Positions 9,101-17,138 of a stretch of DNA of 64,000 nt are shown one piece after another. The notes beneath the pieces were generated by a model. That model was not told the origin of the DNA and ran no database searches. It saw only the letters and a list, made by a program, of their open reading frames with translations. The stretch's first letter is position 1. Every line of letters starts with the position of its first letter. Source of the DNA: an uncultured Oscillospiraceae bacterium (GTDB lineage Bacteria > Bacillota > Clostridia > Oscillospirales > Oscillospiraceae). Where the stretch lies: assembly GCA_947627325.1 (NCBI GenBank), contig CANQVO010000002.1:62001-126000 (forward strand), given 5' to 3'. A program made the translations under genes and the position numbers.

Positions 9101-12100
9101 ACGGACTGGAGCCAGGCATACATCGGCGGCCTGGCTGGGGTGATCTCCGGCGGCGAGGTGAGCAACTCCGGCGTCTTCGTGGTGGACGCCGCCGGGGACA
9201 CACGGAACGCCCCCTATGGGGACTATCCCGTCACCGCCACCAACGGCAACGAAGTCGGCGTGGGCGGTCTGGCCGGGATGGTCACCGGCGGCCAGGTGAG
9301 CAAGTGCTTCGCCGCGGTGAAGGTCACCGGCGGCAACGCCGGGGGCCTGATCGGCCGCCTGACCGGCGGCCAGGTGCGGGACTGCTACGCCGCGGGCCAC
9401 ACGGTGAACGGCGTGTTTGAAGGGCCTTACAGCGGCGGCGGCGTCAACATCACCGGCTCCGCCACCGCCGGCGGCTTTGTGGCCGACTGGACGGGAGGGA
9501 CCATCGCCGGGACCTGCTACACCACCCTGTCGGTAGACGGCGGGTGGAACGGCAAGGCGGGGGCCTTCGCCGGGACCCATCCCGCCGGGGCCAAGCTGAC
9601 CGGCGGCTACGCCAGGAGCTACGTCTACCAGGGCGGCTCCCTGGTGAGCCCCGCCGACGTGGCCGAGCTGGGCCTGGACACCAGCAACTACACCGGGGAG
9701 AAGGGCCCCGCTAACCCCTATGACAGCACCCTCTCCACGGAGTATGACTTTAAGCCTATCTCCGGCCTGGAGCACTACGGCGACTGGTCTTTGAAGAAGC
9801 TGCGGGGCCTGGTGGCCTACTACGAGCAGGTGGAGCTGCCCCGGGACAACAGCTGGGATCCCCTGAATCTCAAGACGGAGTTCTTCTACTATGAGCGGGA
9901 GAAGGCCCCCTCGGGCGGCTACGTGCTCACCGAGAAGGGCACCCTGGACAAGACCCGCACCGGCGCGCTCTACTCCGACGGCTACGCCTTCCTCAGCCTC
10001 AACCAACTCCACGAGACGGGACAGGAGAGCCGGCCGGTCATCCTGAAGATCGACATCGGCGGCTCGGCCACCCTGGCGGACATGGAGGAGTACCCCACCA
10101 CCTACCTGGGCGGCTTCAACGCCGACCTGACCCCCTTTGTGGAAAAGTGGGACGGGACCAAGCCCTACTACTACGCCTACGGCCTGCCCAACGCCGCCCT
10201 GGACGTGGCGGCCAACGCCGATGAGTACTTCCTCCAGCTCAAGGTGGCCGGGCTGGACAGCGAGGCGGAGCAGAGCTCCCTCTGGCTCAACCCCCACTTT
10301 GGCCGGACCGCCTACAACGGCTACGGGGAGACCAACCCCAAGGACGGGGAGCCCAGGGTGAAGATCCCCGACGCCACCGGGGACGTGATCCCCATCCGCT
10401 CGGTGCGGCAGTTCAACAATATGCGAAAGTACCCCTCGGACATCCGCAGCTGGACCCAGGAGCTGGACCTGGACGGCTCGGCGTACAAGGGCCACGTGGA
10501 CGTGGACGGCGAAGGGTATCTGACGGTGGGCGGCCTGCGGGTGGCCACCCAGTCCGGCGGGACCTGGAGCCCGGTGAAGGCCCCCTCCGCCACCCCCACC
10601 ACGGCGGACCTGCCCCAGTCCTACCGTTTGGAGATCGAGCCCATCTATATGACGTCGTCTGGCAAGTCGGTCACCTTTGGCGGCGCCTATGACGGCGGCG
10701 GGCACACCATCCGGGAGATGAGTATCCGCACGACCACCGTCGGCTCGGACCAGTATGCCGCCCTGTTCTACCGCCTGTCCGGTTCCGGCGCGCTGAAAAA
10801 CGTCCAGTTGGCCGACAGCGCCATCCAGGGCGTCAGCGCCTCGGGCAACAACTACACCGGCGCCCTGGTGGGCTATACGGAGGGCACGGTGGTGAACTGC
10901 ACGGCGCGGAACTGCACCGTGACACAGGAGAACGGCAACTCCAAGAGCTACGTGGGCGGCCTGGTGGGCTACGCCCGGGACGGCCAGATCGGCGTGGACG
11001 AGGCCGGAACGGCTGGCCCCTGCGCCGCGGTCAACTGCGCGGTGGACGGCGGCGCCTCCGACAGCGTGGGCGGCTTTGTGGGCTACGTCCGGGGGGCCAC
11101 CCTCCAGAACTGCGGCGCCCGGGTGGAGGCCGCCACCGTGGGAGGGGCCAAGAAGACAGCCGCCGACCTCTACGACACCCAGCTGGTCCAGGGCAATAGC
11201 CAGGTGGGCGGCTTCGCCGGAGGGGTCGAAGAGGGCTCCGTCCAGTACTGCTACGCCGCGGTGAAGGTCCGGGGCGGCACCGCCGGCGGCTTTGCCGGCA
11301 AACTGCTGGACAAGAAGGACAAGAGCGTGGTGAAGGACAGCTACGCCGCCGGGCACACCCGCAACGGCGTGTACGCGGCCAACGACCCCAACGTGATGGG
11401 CGAAAAGGCCGCCGGCGGCTTCCTGGGCGCCTGGTCGGGCGGGACCCTGGAGGGCCTTTGCTACACCACCTGTTCCGCCGGCACCGTCAGCGGAGGCCTG
11501 GACGTGTTTGCCCCGGCCAGCGGGAAGACCGCCCCGGCGGGCGGTTACGCCGGCGGGGACGTGATGAAGTCCGGCGCGGCCCAGGACGTGACCAAGTACA
11601 ACGTCACTAAAGCGGCGGTCCGGCCCCTGGCGGAGCGGCCCGCGGCGGAGCAGGGGGAGGCCGCCCCCTACGACAGGACCCTGCCCCAGAAGTACAGCCA
11701 CCAGCCCATCACCCTCCCCGACGGATCCGCCATGCCCCACTATGGCGACTGGTACCACAAGAAGACCTCCGCCAGCCGGGAGTGGGTCCAGCAGCTGCCC
11801 GACTCCAACAGCAGGACCTTCGACAACCTGGAGGTGTCGGTGGACTGGCAGGCGGACGCCCTGCACCTCAACTTTGACGTGTTCCACGACGCCCTGTCCG
11901 GCCAGGACATCGCCAACGCCGGCGTCTTTACAAACGGCGTCTACGCCATCACTACCGACCTTGGTTACCGGCTCCTCTTCCGCATCGTCCGCCACTACGA
12001 CGCCGAGACGGAGACCAACGTCGGCTACGATATCCTGGGCCTGGACGGCTTTGTCTGGAACAGCAAGCGGGTGGCCCTGGACGGCACGGATTACGACGCC

Positions 12101-12847
12101 AAGCCCGACAGCGAGAAGGACGGCAACTACCACGACACCCTGGACTTCACCATCCCCCTGGAGATGATCCCGCCCCACGTGCGCTACATCTACATCGGCT
12201 TCCTGGAGGACGACTACCTGGCGGTGATCGAGCACGACCACAGCGGCACCCTCGACCCCAGGGACCAGGCCGTGGCGCACCTCCCCCTGGACGCCAGCAT
12301 CACCGTGGACGGCGATTTTAGCGACTGGCTGGGCTATGAGCACAAGATCATGGAGTTCCTCCCCGGCGCGGAGCAGACCCCGCTCTACGGCCACACCACC
12401 GGCTCCATCCTGGGCTATGAGAACAAGATCTACCTCCACGTCATCAACGAGGACAAGGACGACATCCAGCCCAGAGAGACGCTGGGAGCGGCGCCCATCT
12501 TCAACTTCAACTTCCGGACCAACCGCGACAACATCCCCTTGGACTGGCTCGCTCAGATGCGGCAGCAGCCCTACCCCGATACCGTCCCCAGCACCCGGGA
12601 GTACATCGGGGGGCCGGACGTCTGGTTCCAGGACGAGGAGACCTGGCAATGGGATCACAAGCAGTATGACGTGTTCCACATCTTCCTCTCCGTCACGGAG
12701 GACCGGGAGGAGTATGAGATGGAGATCGACCTGGACGCCCTGGCCCAGTCCATAGGCGAGGAAAACGGCGACATCTTCCACGACTTTGCCTTCGTATTCC
12801 CCGACCCCTGGGGGACGCTGGAGGCCGTTCGCGACCCCAAGACCTGA
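6131..12847 (+). CDS. Giant prepilin-like surface protein with GLUG-type repeats
   Basis: A 2,238-residue protein that begins as a pilin: a basic leader to Gly13, then FTLSELLIVLGILAVLTAVT with Glu at mature position 5. The rest is a huge extracellular part. Three similar blocks can be read, each opening with a variant of YGRHLQNL or IRSVRQLDN (near residues 372, 885, 1423), running through GLUG-type motifs (GGLVGY, GGLIGRLTGG, YAAG) and closing with HYGDW (near 745, 1215, 1872). The last ~360 residues lack GLUG motifs and contain TVDGDFSDW, resembling CBM9-like surface modules. Start: a GTG at 5990 also opens this frame, but the ATG at 6131 has GAGAGG upstream and puts the leader at the N-terminus. 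Likely a pilus-tip adhesin; ligand unknown. Confidence 0.85.
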   Translation: MKQVHDRARRRRGFTLSELLIVLGILAVLTAVTVPAVLHYQQELKYTELDDNARAIFVAAQNRLTALRSTSSGELDLSAGAGRPAAEVPAGAVDGLESGTELWYVSTDVAGAEPDWLVLPGAIESDLAGGCYLVEFDPASGSVYGVFFLERNGSRTLNEATYQKIYQYTDGGNSCRVKDGRRAFARSAGGFAVGYYGADGAWDVARPKSKTLPKPTVELINAEELVLKIGSDPEWPSDIDLSKIYLSVTVSDGETSKTLVKEGAFRSLTTNTVVLDTLKTSGYKRNETNIAGWTVGGSFAQWMEQDGGYAITPGKDVTVSVTSWYKPNSEEGVVALPQTTSVTVNSLFASRGTTRVWDERDRPEEVPVVNVAYGRHLQNLNSATSHLDPAITAARQVREIDFTKTGDPEHAEDNVYYWMDTYGDRAFTPITDPDLHNYDGQNLPIRHLNAGQSPEGDSGLFGRFTGRGGQNLYNASLDKVVLVDAKAGGKYAGALAGRAENATVSGCLVYLTPSSGSTYSAATRIRGTSYAGGLVGYGENLLTQSGWSASTVVEGGVVGGAVGGGQDLYISRGYAAGHLSGNTVGGLVGRGANVEIQNAYAAGTIARATSLAGGLSAGATAKITNAYAAVDYVDVASAEKVYGAVPSGVGANGKVFYLAKAGVNDKETVARVEKVTDPMQMRDIKVSQSTTSPIFTNGGVEDIKAVPYNLPNQPDGSRDPKLYAPYPYPTLTVGLQPNKVDVTHYGDWLATSEASFFTYYECYTDGTYGFADPYEEGQSTVVTGHPLRNGADAVVAEDGYAVLAVTQPNLTIDGETVALHKVEGVSFSIDDQAHDLYLLDGGWIQTHHGYHEVLLGGSLWFDPDFAKTVTTTKVAATDTIKNYSIRSVRQLDNIDDPLYTGSDVTFDQDLTIDGAAYVGAVYGKSAGEWTTLPAQYAETPFAGTLDGHRDKGFMIRNLSITGTTRAGLFEEIGTGAVVRNVALASVKVNGTDWSQAYIGGLAGVISGGEVSNSGVFVVDAAGDTRNAPYGDYPVTATNGNEVGVGGLAGMVTGGQVSKCFAAVKVTGGNAGGLIGRLTGGQVRDCYAAGHTVNGVFEGPYSGGGVNITGSATAGGFVADWTGGTIAGTCYTTLSVDGGWNGKAGAFAGTHPAGAKLTGGYARSYVYQGGSLVSPADVAELGLDTSNYTGEKGPANPYDSTLSTEYDFKPISGLEHYGDWSLKKLRGLVAYYEQVELPRDNSWDPLNLKTEFFYYEREKAPSGGYVLTEKGTLDKTRTGALYSDGYAFLSLNQLHETGQESRPVILKIDIGGSATLADMEEYPTTYLGGFNADLTPFVEKWDGTKPYYYAYGLPNAALDVAANADEYFLQLKVAGLDSEAEQSSLWLNPHFGRTAYNGYGETNPKDGEPRVKIPDATGDVIPIRSVRQFNNMRKYPSDIRSWTQELDLDGSAYKGHVDVDGEGYLTVGGLRVATQSGGTWSPVKAPSATPTTADLPQSYRLEIEPIYMTSSGKSVTFGGAYDGGGHTIREMSIRTTTVGSDQYAALFYRLSGSGALKNVQLADSAIQGVSASGNNYTGALVGYTEGTVVNCTARNCTVTQENGNSKSYVGGLVGYARDGQIGVDEAGTAGPCAAVNCAVDGGASDSVGGFVGYVRGATLQNCGARVEAATVGGAKKTAADLYDTQLVQGNSQVGGFAGGVEEGSVQYCYAAVKVRGGTAGGFAGKLLDKKDKSVVKDSYAAGHTRNGVYAANDPNVMGEKAAGGFLGAWSGGTLEGLCYTTCSAGTVSGGLDVFAPASGKTAPAGGYAGGDVMKSGAAQDVTKYNVTKAAVRPLAERPAAEQGEAAPYDRTLPQKYSHQPITLPDGSAMPHYGDWYHKKTSASREWVQQLPDSNSRTFDNLEVSVDWQADALHLNFDVFHDALSGQDIANAGVFTNGVYAITTDLGYRLLFRIVRHYDAETETNVGYDILGLDGFVWNSKRVALDGTDYDAKPDSEKDGNYHDTLDFTIPLEMIPPHVRYIYIGFLEDDYLAVIEHDHSGTLDPRDQAVAHLPLDASITVDGDFSDWLGYEHKIMEFLPGAEQTPLYGHTTGSILGYENKIYLHVINEDKDDIQPRETLGAAPIFNFNFRTNRDNIPLDWLAQMRQQPYPDTVPSTREYIGGPDVWFQDEETWQWDHKQYDVFHIFLSVTEDREEYEMEIDLDALAQSIGEENGDIFHDFAFVFPDPWGTLEAVRDPKT

Positions 12848-12850
12848 CCG

Positions 12851-12889
12851 AAAAAGACCCCGGAGGGCTGTGCCCTCCGGGGTCTTCTT
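12851..12889. terminator. Bidirectional intrinsic terminator
   Basis: A perfect 13-base stem (12856-12868 with 12872-12884) around a TGT loop is followed by TTCTT on the plus strand and preceded by AAAAA, so it also serves the minus-strand spmB transcript. It ends the pilus locus. Confidence 0.9.
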
Positions 12890-12896
12890 GCCAGGG

Positions 12897-13421
12897 TCAC
12901 GCCGGGAAAAACAGCCGCGCGGCCAGGGCGGCGGAGAGGAAGCCCACGCAGTCGGCGCACAGGGCGGCGGGGATGGCGTAGCGGGTCTTCTTGATGTTCG
13001 CCGCGCCGAAGTAGACGGCGATGGTGTAAAAGGTGGTCTCGGTGGAGCCCATCATGATCGCCGCCGTCCGGCCGATGGGGGAGTCGGGGCCGTAGGTGGC
13101 CATAATGTCCGCCCCCACCCCCAGCGCCGCCGAGCCGCTGATGGGCCGCACCAGCAGGAGGGGGGCGGTCTCCGGCGGGATGCCGAAGCGGCGGAGCGCC
13201 GGGGCGGCCCACCGGGCGCACAGCTCCAGAAAGCCGGAGGCCCGGAGCATAGCCACCGCCGTCAGCAGGGCGATCAGCGGCGGGACGATCCGGGCCAGCA
13301 CCCCCAGGCCGTTGGCCGCGCCGTGGATCACCGCGTCGTAGACGTCCACCTTTTTCGCCATGCCCCACAGGGCGATGACCGCCAGCAGCCCCGGCATGAC
13401 CATGTTGAAGAGAAGCGACAA
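12897..13421 (-). CDS. spmB: Spore maturation protein B
   Basis: 174 residues, hydrophobic throughout with several membrane helices. It matches the SpmB family (nucleoside-transporter-like Gate domain), with features such as GMAKKVDVYDAVIHGA near the N-terminus, PISGSAALGVGADI and MMGSTETTFYTIAVYFGA. In Bacillus subtilis SpmA and SpmB are needed for normal spore core dehydration; the transported substrate is unknown. Translation probably starts at TTG 13421, with GGGGGG 8 bases upstream; the resulting N-terminus lines up with B. subtilis SpmB. It follows spmA by 13 bases. Confidence 0.93.
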   Translation of the reverse strand: MSLLFNMVMPGLLAVIALWGMAKKVDVYDAVIHGAANGLGVLARIVPPLIALLTAVAMLRASGFLELCARWAAPALRRFGIPPETAPLLLVRPISGSAALGVGADIMATYGPDSPIGRTAAIMMGSTETTFYTIAVYFGAANIKKTRYAIPAALCADCVGFLSAALAARLFFPA

Positions 13422-13434
13422 TCTGTTTTCCCCC

Positions 13435-14007
13435 CTAGTCCCGCCAAAAGCGGGCGAAAAGTTTGGCCGCCGTCACCCCCGCCAGCACCGACAGCGCCGA
13501 GGCCAGCCAGGTGGCGGGCAGGATGTCGAAGGGGGTCTGGCTCCCCGCCGCCGCCCGGAGGCTGGCGATGGTGGTGGGGAGGAGCTGGATGGAGGCGGTG
13601 TTGCACACCACGAACATACAAAGCCCGTCGGAGGCCACCCCCGGCGTGTGCCGGGCCATGAGCCGGGAGGCCTCCAGCCCCAGGGGCGTGGCGGCGTTGC
13701 CCAGGCCCAGCAGGTTGGCCGACAGGTTGGCCGACACCGCCGCCATCACCGCCTCGTCCCCAGCGAAGGCGGGGAAGAGCCGGCGGAGGATCGGCCGCAG
13801 GGCCTTTGCCAGCTTCCCGCTGAGCCCGGAGCGGTCCATCACCTCCATCACCCCCATCCACAGGCACAACAGCCCCGCCATGGAGATACAAAGCCGCACC
13901 GCGTCCGCCGCGCCGGTCACCGCCGCCGAGGCCACCGCCTCGGTCCGCCCGGTGAACACACCGCAGAGGATCGCCGCCAAGATCATCCCGACCCACAGTA
14001 CACTCAT
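13435..14007 (-). CDS. spmA: Spore maturation protein A
   Basis: 190 residues, integral membrane protein and partner of SpmB. Family signatures are visible: WMGVMEVMDRSGL, NLSANLLGLGNAATPLGL and LPTTIASLRAAAG. Start codons in frame are GTG 14028, ATG 14013 and ATG 14007; 14007 is chosen because AGG lies 6 bases upstream and the N-terminus (MSVLWVGMILAAI) then matches B. subtilis SpmA. The Bacillus operon also includes dacB, which is absent here. A mother-cell promoter is expected, but I could not assign one with confidence. Confidence 0.92.
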   Translation of the reverse strand: MSVLWVGMILAAILCGVFTGRTEAVASAAVTGAADAVRLCISMAGLLCLWMGVMEVMDRSGLSGKLAKALRPILRRLFPAFAGDEAVMAAVSANLSANLLGLGNAATPLGLEASRLMARHTPGVASDGLCMFVVCNTASIQLLPTTIASLRAAAGSQTPFDILPATWLASALSVLAGVTAAKLFARFWRD

Positions 14008-14115
14008 CGCCATCCTGGACCACCCCACCCTTCAGCCACCATAACTACGCCGGACAGGCCATTTTTATACCAAAATTCCCGAAAGATTTTGTATAATTTG
14101 ACCTTGAAATAGGGA

Positions 14116-14145
14116 TTGACAATATTCGGCATAATAAGATATAAT
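14116..14145 (+). promoter_or_regulatory. Sigma-A-type promoter of the AbrB-type gene
   Basis: TTGACA at 14116-14121 and TATAAT at 14140-14145, spaced 18 bases; both hexamers are perfect consensus. It lies 45 bases before the start codon of the AbrB-type regulator, with an AAGGAGAG ribosome site between. Confidence 0.85.
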
Positions 14146-14190
14146 GCGCTCACGACTGGGAACCATACATTTGTGGAAGGAGAGATCGCG

Positions 14191-14430
14191 ATGAAGTCGA
14201 CCGGCATCGTTCGCAAGGTGGATGAACTAGGACGGATCGTGTTACCCATCGAACTGCGCCGCACCCTGGATATTGCGGAAAAGGACGCTCTGGAGATCTA
14301 TGTGGACGGCAACAGCGTGGTGCTGAAGAAATATCAGCCCGCCTGCGTTTTCTGCGGGGATGCCCGGGACACCAAAGCCTTCCACGGAAAGAACATCTGC
14401 GCCAACTGCCTGCGGGAACTCACCCGCTGA
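14191..14430 (+). CDS. AbrB/SpoVT-type transition regulator with C-terminal zinc-ribbon-like motif
   Basis: A 79-residue DNA-binding protein. Residues 4-48 form a SpoVT-AbrB swapped-hairpin domain (GIVRKVDELGRIVLPIELRR), which binds DNA as a dimer or tetramer. The C-terminus carries two CxxC pairs (Cys52/55 and Cys70/73), a likely zinc ribbon that B. subtilis AbrB lacks but many clostridial AbrB-like regulators have. The frame is open from 14116, but that segment covers the promoter, so ATG 14191 is the start. It is a single-gene unit with its own promoter and terminator. Probable transition-state regulator; targets unknown. Confidence 0.9.
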   Translation: MKSTGIVRKVDELGRIVLPIELRRTLDIAEKDALEIYVDGNSVVLKKYQPACVFCGDARDTKAFHGKNICANCLRELTR

Positions 14431-14453
14431 CCCCAACCCCTGGACAGACAAGC

Positions 14454-14489
14454 AAAAGCCCCCGGCGCGAGTGCGCCGGGGGCTTTTTT
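14454..14489. terminator. Bidirectional intrinsic terminator
   Basis: An 11-12-base GC-rich stem (AGCCCCCGGCGC with GCGCCGGGGGCT) with a GAGT loop is flanked by AAAA and TTTTTT, so it can stop both the AbrB-type gene and the convergent rsmI. Confidence 0.92.
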
Positions 14490-14496
14490 ATACGTT

Positions 14497-15336
14497 CTAC
14501 GGGTCCGCCTGCTCCACCGCCAGGGCGTAGAGCCGGTTGCGGGGGATGTCCAGCGCCTGGGAGACCTGCTTGACCGCGTCCTTCAAGGACGCGCCCTGGG
14601 CCCGCAGCTGGGCCACCCGCGCCAGGGCGTCCGCCGGGTCGGGCTCCGCCTGGACCTGGGGCGCCGCCCCGGCCACCACCAGCACGAACTCCCCCCGGGG
14701 CGGCTCCGCCTCGTACCGGGCCAGGGCCTGGCCCAGGGTGGTGCGGACCACCTCCTCGTGGAGTTTGGTCAGCTCCCGGCACAGGGCCACGGGCCGGTCC
14801 GGGCCGAAGGTCTGGCACAGGTCCGCCAGGGTGGAGGTCAGCTTGTGGGGCGCTTCGTAGAAGATCATGGTGCGCTCCTCCCGCTCCAGGCTCTTCAGGT
14901 GGTCCCGGCGGTTCTTCTTGTTCATCGCCAGAAAGCCCTCAAAGGTGAACCGCCCGGTGGGCAGGCCGGAGACGGACAGGGCGGTGGTCAGCGCGCAGGG
15001 CCCGGGCAGGGCGATGACGGGGACGCCGTGGGCCACGCACAGGGCCACCAGCTCCTCCCCGGGGTCGCTCACCGCCGGGGTGCCCGCGTCGGAGACCAGG
15101 GCGCAGCTCTCTCCCGCCAACAGCCGCTGGAGGATGGCCTGGCCCCCCGCCTGGGTGTTGTGGCGGTAGTAGGCCACCAGGGGCTTTTTGATCCCGAAGT
15201 GGTTCAGGAGTTTTAACGTGACCCGGGTGTCCTCCGCGGCCACGAAATCCGCCGCCCCCAGGGTCTCCACCGCCCGGGGGGAGAGGTCCCCCAGGTTGCC
15301 GATGGGGGTGGGGACCAGGTATAGTGTGCCGCTCAT
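14497..15336 (-). CDS. rsmI: 16S rRNA (cytidine1402-2'-O)-methyltransferase
   Basis: 279 residues, the usual RsmI length. The tetrapyrrole-methylase fold is marked by YLVPTPIGNLGDLSPRA at the N-terminus, AAEDTRVTLKLLNHFGI and SDAGTPAVSDPGEELV near residues 100-115 (the S-adenosylmethionine loop). RsmI adds the 2'-O-methyl of m4Cm1402 in the ribosomal P site of 16S rRNA. It is transcribed alone, divergent from the Lrp-type regulator, and ends at the terminator shared with the AbrB-type gene. Confidence 0.95.
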   Translation of the reverse strand: MSGTLYLVPTPIGNLGDLSPRAVETLGAADFVAAEDTRVTLKLLNHFGIKKPLVAYYRHNTQAGGQAILQRLLAGESCALVSDAGTPAVSDPGEELVALCVAHGVPVIALPGPCALTTALSVSGLPTGRFTFEGFLAMNKKNRRDHLKSLEREERTMIFYEAPHKLTSTLADLCQTFGPDRPVALCRELTKLHEEVVRTTLGQALARYEAEPPRGEFVLVVAGAAPQVQAEPDPADALARVAQLRAQGASLKDAVKQVSQALDIPRNRLYALAVEQADP

Positions 15337-15404
15337 GCCGACCCTCCTTCCGGGGCGATGTGAAAACAGTATAGCAGATACCCGGCCTTTTGTCGAGAAG
15401 GGCG

Positions 15405-15433
15405 TTGCCTTTTTGTGGGATATCCGCTATAAT
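15405..15433 (+). promoter_or_regulatory. Promoter of the Lrp-aminotransferase-thrH unit
   Basis: TTGCCT (15405-15410) and a perfect TATAAT (15428-15433) with 17-base spacing, 44 bases before the regulator's ATG, which has a GAAGGAGGAG ribosome site. Confidence 0.75.
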
Positions 15434-15477
15434 AAATACCATGCTTTGCGCCCCCGCGCGGGGAGAAGGAGGAGCTT

Positions 15478-15957
15478 ATGCTGAAGTTGTTACAGCTTTT
15501 GGAGGAGGACTGCACCCTCTCCAACGACCAGCTGGCCGCCATGACCGGCATGACCGCCCAGGAGGTGGAGGCCCAGCGCCGCCAGATGGAGGAGGACCGG
15601 TTCATCCTGGGCTACAAGGCCATCGTGGACTGGGACCGCACCCAGCGGGAGGCGGTCACCGCCCTCATCGAGGTAAAAGTCACCCCCCACCGGGGGGAGG
15701 GCTTTGGCCGGGTGGCCCAGCGCATCTATCAGTACGACGAGGTGGAGAGCGTCTACCTCATGTCGGGGGCCTACGACCTGACCGTGATCATCTCGGGCCG
15801 CACCCTGAAGGAGGTGGCCCAGTTCGTGGCGGAAAAGCTGGCCACCATCGAGGACGTGACCGGCACCGCCACCCACTTTATCCTGAAGAAATACAAGGAA
15901 AAGTACCTGATCTTCGAAAAGCAGGAGGAGCAGGAAGAAAGGTTTGTGTTTGAGTGA
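15478..15957 (+). CDS. Lrp/AsnC family transcriptional regulator
   Basis: 159 residues. An N-terminal winged helix (residues ~1-50, LLEEDCTLSNDQLAAMTGM) is followed by an AsnC/RAM ligand-binding domain (~65-140) with the family pattern VYLMSGAYDLTVIISG. Lrp-type regulators sense amino acids as octamers. The C-terminus is acidic and longer than usual. It heads an amino-acid gene run, and its stop overlaps the aminotransferase start by one base, so it may be an autoregulated local controller of that gene; this is inference. Confidence 0.9.
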   Translation: MLKLLQLLEEDCTLSNDQLAAMTGMTAQEVEAQRRQMEEDRFILGYKAIVDWDRTQREAVTALIEVKVTPHRGEGFGRVAQRIYQYDEVESVYLMSGAYDLTVIISGRTLKEVAQFVAEKLATIEDVTGTATHFILKKYKEKYLIFEKQEEQEERFVFE

Positions 15958-17120
15958 TGGACTACGAAACGATCTTGTGTTCCCGGGTCCGGGCCATCCC
16001 GCCCTCGGGCATACGGAAATACTTCGACCTCCTCCAGGGGATGGAGGGGGGCATCTCCCTGGGCATCGGGGAGCCGGACTTCCAGACCCCCTGGCACATC
16101 CGGGACGCGGGGATCTACTCCCTGGAGCGGGGCTTTACCAAATACACCCCCAACGCCGGTCTGTCCGACCTGCGGGGGGCCATCTCCCGGTACCTCAAGC
16201 GCCGCTTTGACCTGGACTACGCCCCCAACGGCCAAGTCCTGGTCACCGTGGGCGGGAGCGAGGCGCTGGACCTGGCCTTTCGCTGTATGCTGGAGCCGGG
16301 GGACGAGGTGGTCATCCCCGCCCCGTCCTTCGTGTGCTACGGCCCCCTGGTCTCCATGCTCCACGGCGTGCCCGTGACGGTGGAGACTCACGCCGAGGAC
16401 GAGTTCCGCCTCACCCCGGAACAGCTCCGGGCCGCCATCACCCCCAAAACCCGGGCGGTGGTGTTGCCCTTCCCCAACAACCCCACCGGCGGCATCATGG
16501 AGGAGGAGCACCTAAAGGCCCTGGCGGAGGTCCTGCGGGGGACGGACATCATGGTGGTCTCCGACGAGATCTACGCCGAGCTCACCTACGGCCGCCGCCA
16601 CGTGTCCATGGCGAACCTCCCGGACATGAAGGAGCGCACCATCGTCATCAACGGCTTTTCCAAGGCCTACTCCATGACCGGCTGGCGGCTGGGCTACGCC
16701 TGCGGCCCCAAGCCCATCATCGCCGCCATGACCAAGCTCCACCAGTACGCCATCATGTCCGCCCCCACCACCAGCCAGTACGCCGCCATCGAGGCGCTGG
16801 AGGAAGGGGACGGGGACATCGAGGCCATGCGGGAGGAGTACGACGGCCGGCGGCGGTTTTTGGTGGACGGCTTTCGCAAGCTGGGCCTTGCCTGCTTTGA
16901 GCCCCGGGGCGCGTTTTACACCTTCCCCTGCATCCAGTCCACCGGCCTGACCAGCGAGGAGTTCTGCGACCGCTTCCTGGCCGCGGAGCGGGTGGCGGTG
17001 ATCCCCGGCTCCGCCTTCGGCCCCGGCGGGGAGGGCTATGTCCGGGCCTGCTACGCCGCCTCCATGCACGACCTGGCCGAGGCCCTGGCCCGTCTGGAGC
17101 GGTTCTTGAAGACGTTATAG
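15957..17120 (+). CDS. Class I/II pyridoxal-phosphate aminotransferase (AspC-like)
   Basis: 387 residues of fold-type I aminotransferase. Visible landmarks are GIGEPDFQTPWHIRD near the N-terminus, VTVGGSEALDLAFRCML, the PNNPTGG loop, SDEIYAELTYG and the Schiff-base lysine Lys236 in GFSKAYSMTGWRLGY. The sequence fits the branch that holds aspartate, aromatic-acid and MalY/PatA-like enzymes, so the amino donor is not settled. The coupled Lrp regulator and downstream thrH suggest amino acid synthesis. An in-frame GTG at 15954 adds one residue. Confidence 0.9.
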   Translation: MDYETILCSRVRAIPPSGIRKYFDLLQGMEGGISLGIGEPDFQTPWHIRDAGIYSLERGFTKYTPNAGLSDLRGAISRYLKRRFDLDYAPNGQVLVTVGGSEALDLAFRCMLEPGDEVVIPAPSFVCYGPLVSMLHGVPVTVETHAEDEFRLTPEQLRAAITPKTRAVVLPFPNNPTGGIMEEEHLKALAEVLRGTDIMVVSDEIYAELTYGRRHVSMANLPDMKERTIVINGFSKAYSMTGWRLGYACGPKPIIAAMTKLHQYAIMSAPTTSQYAAIEALEEGDGDIEAMREEYDGRRRFLVDGFRKLGLACFEPRGAFYTFPCIQSTGLTSEEFCDRFLAAERVAVIPGSAFGPGGEGYVRACYAASMHDLAEALARLERFLKTL

Positions 17121-17138
17121 AGAAGGGAGAGCGGAAAG

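Noticed and set aside
7700-11500. Repeated segments in the giant pilin gene as a CRISPR array or tandem DNA repeat.
   Set aside because: The repetition is at protein level (GLUG-type motifs) with diverged DNA and irregular spacing; there are no fixed-length direct repeats or spacers.
5834-12781. A 2,315-codon open frame on the minus strand opposite the giant pilin gene.
   Set aside because: It mirrors the high third-position G+C of the real gene, gives low-complexity Val/Gly/Leu/His sequence with no domain, and the plus-strand frame has a prepilin leader and a ribosome site.
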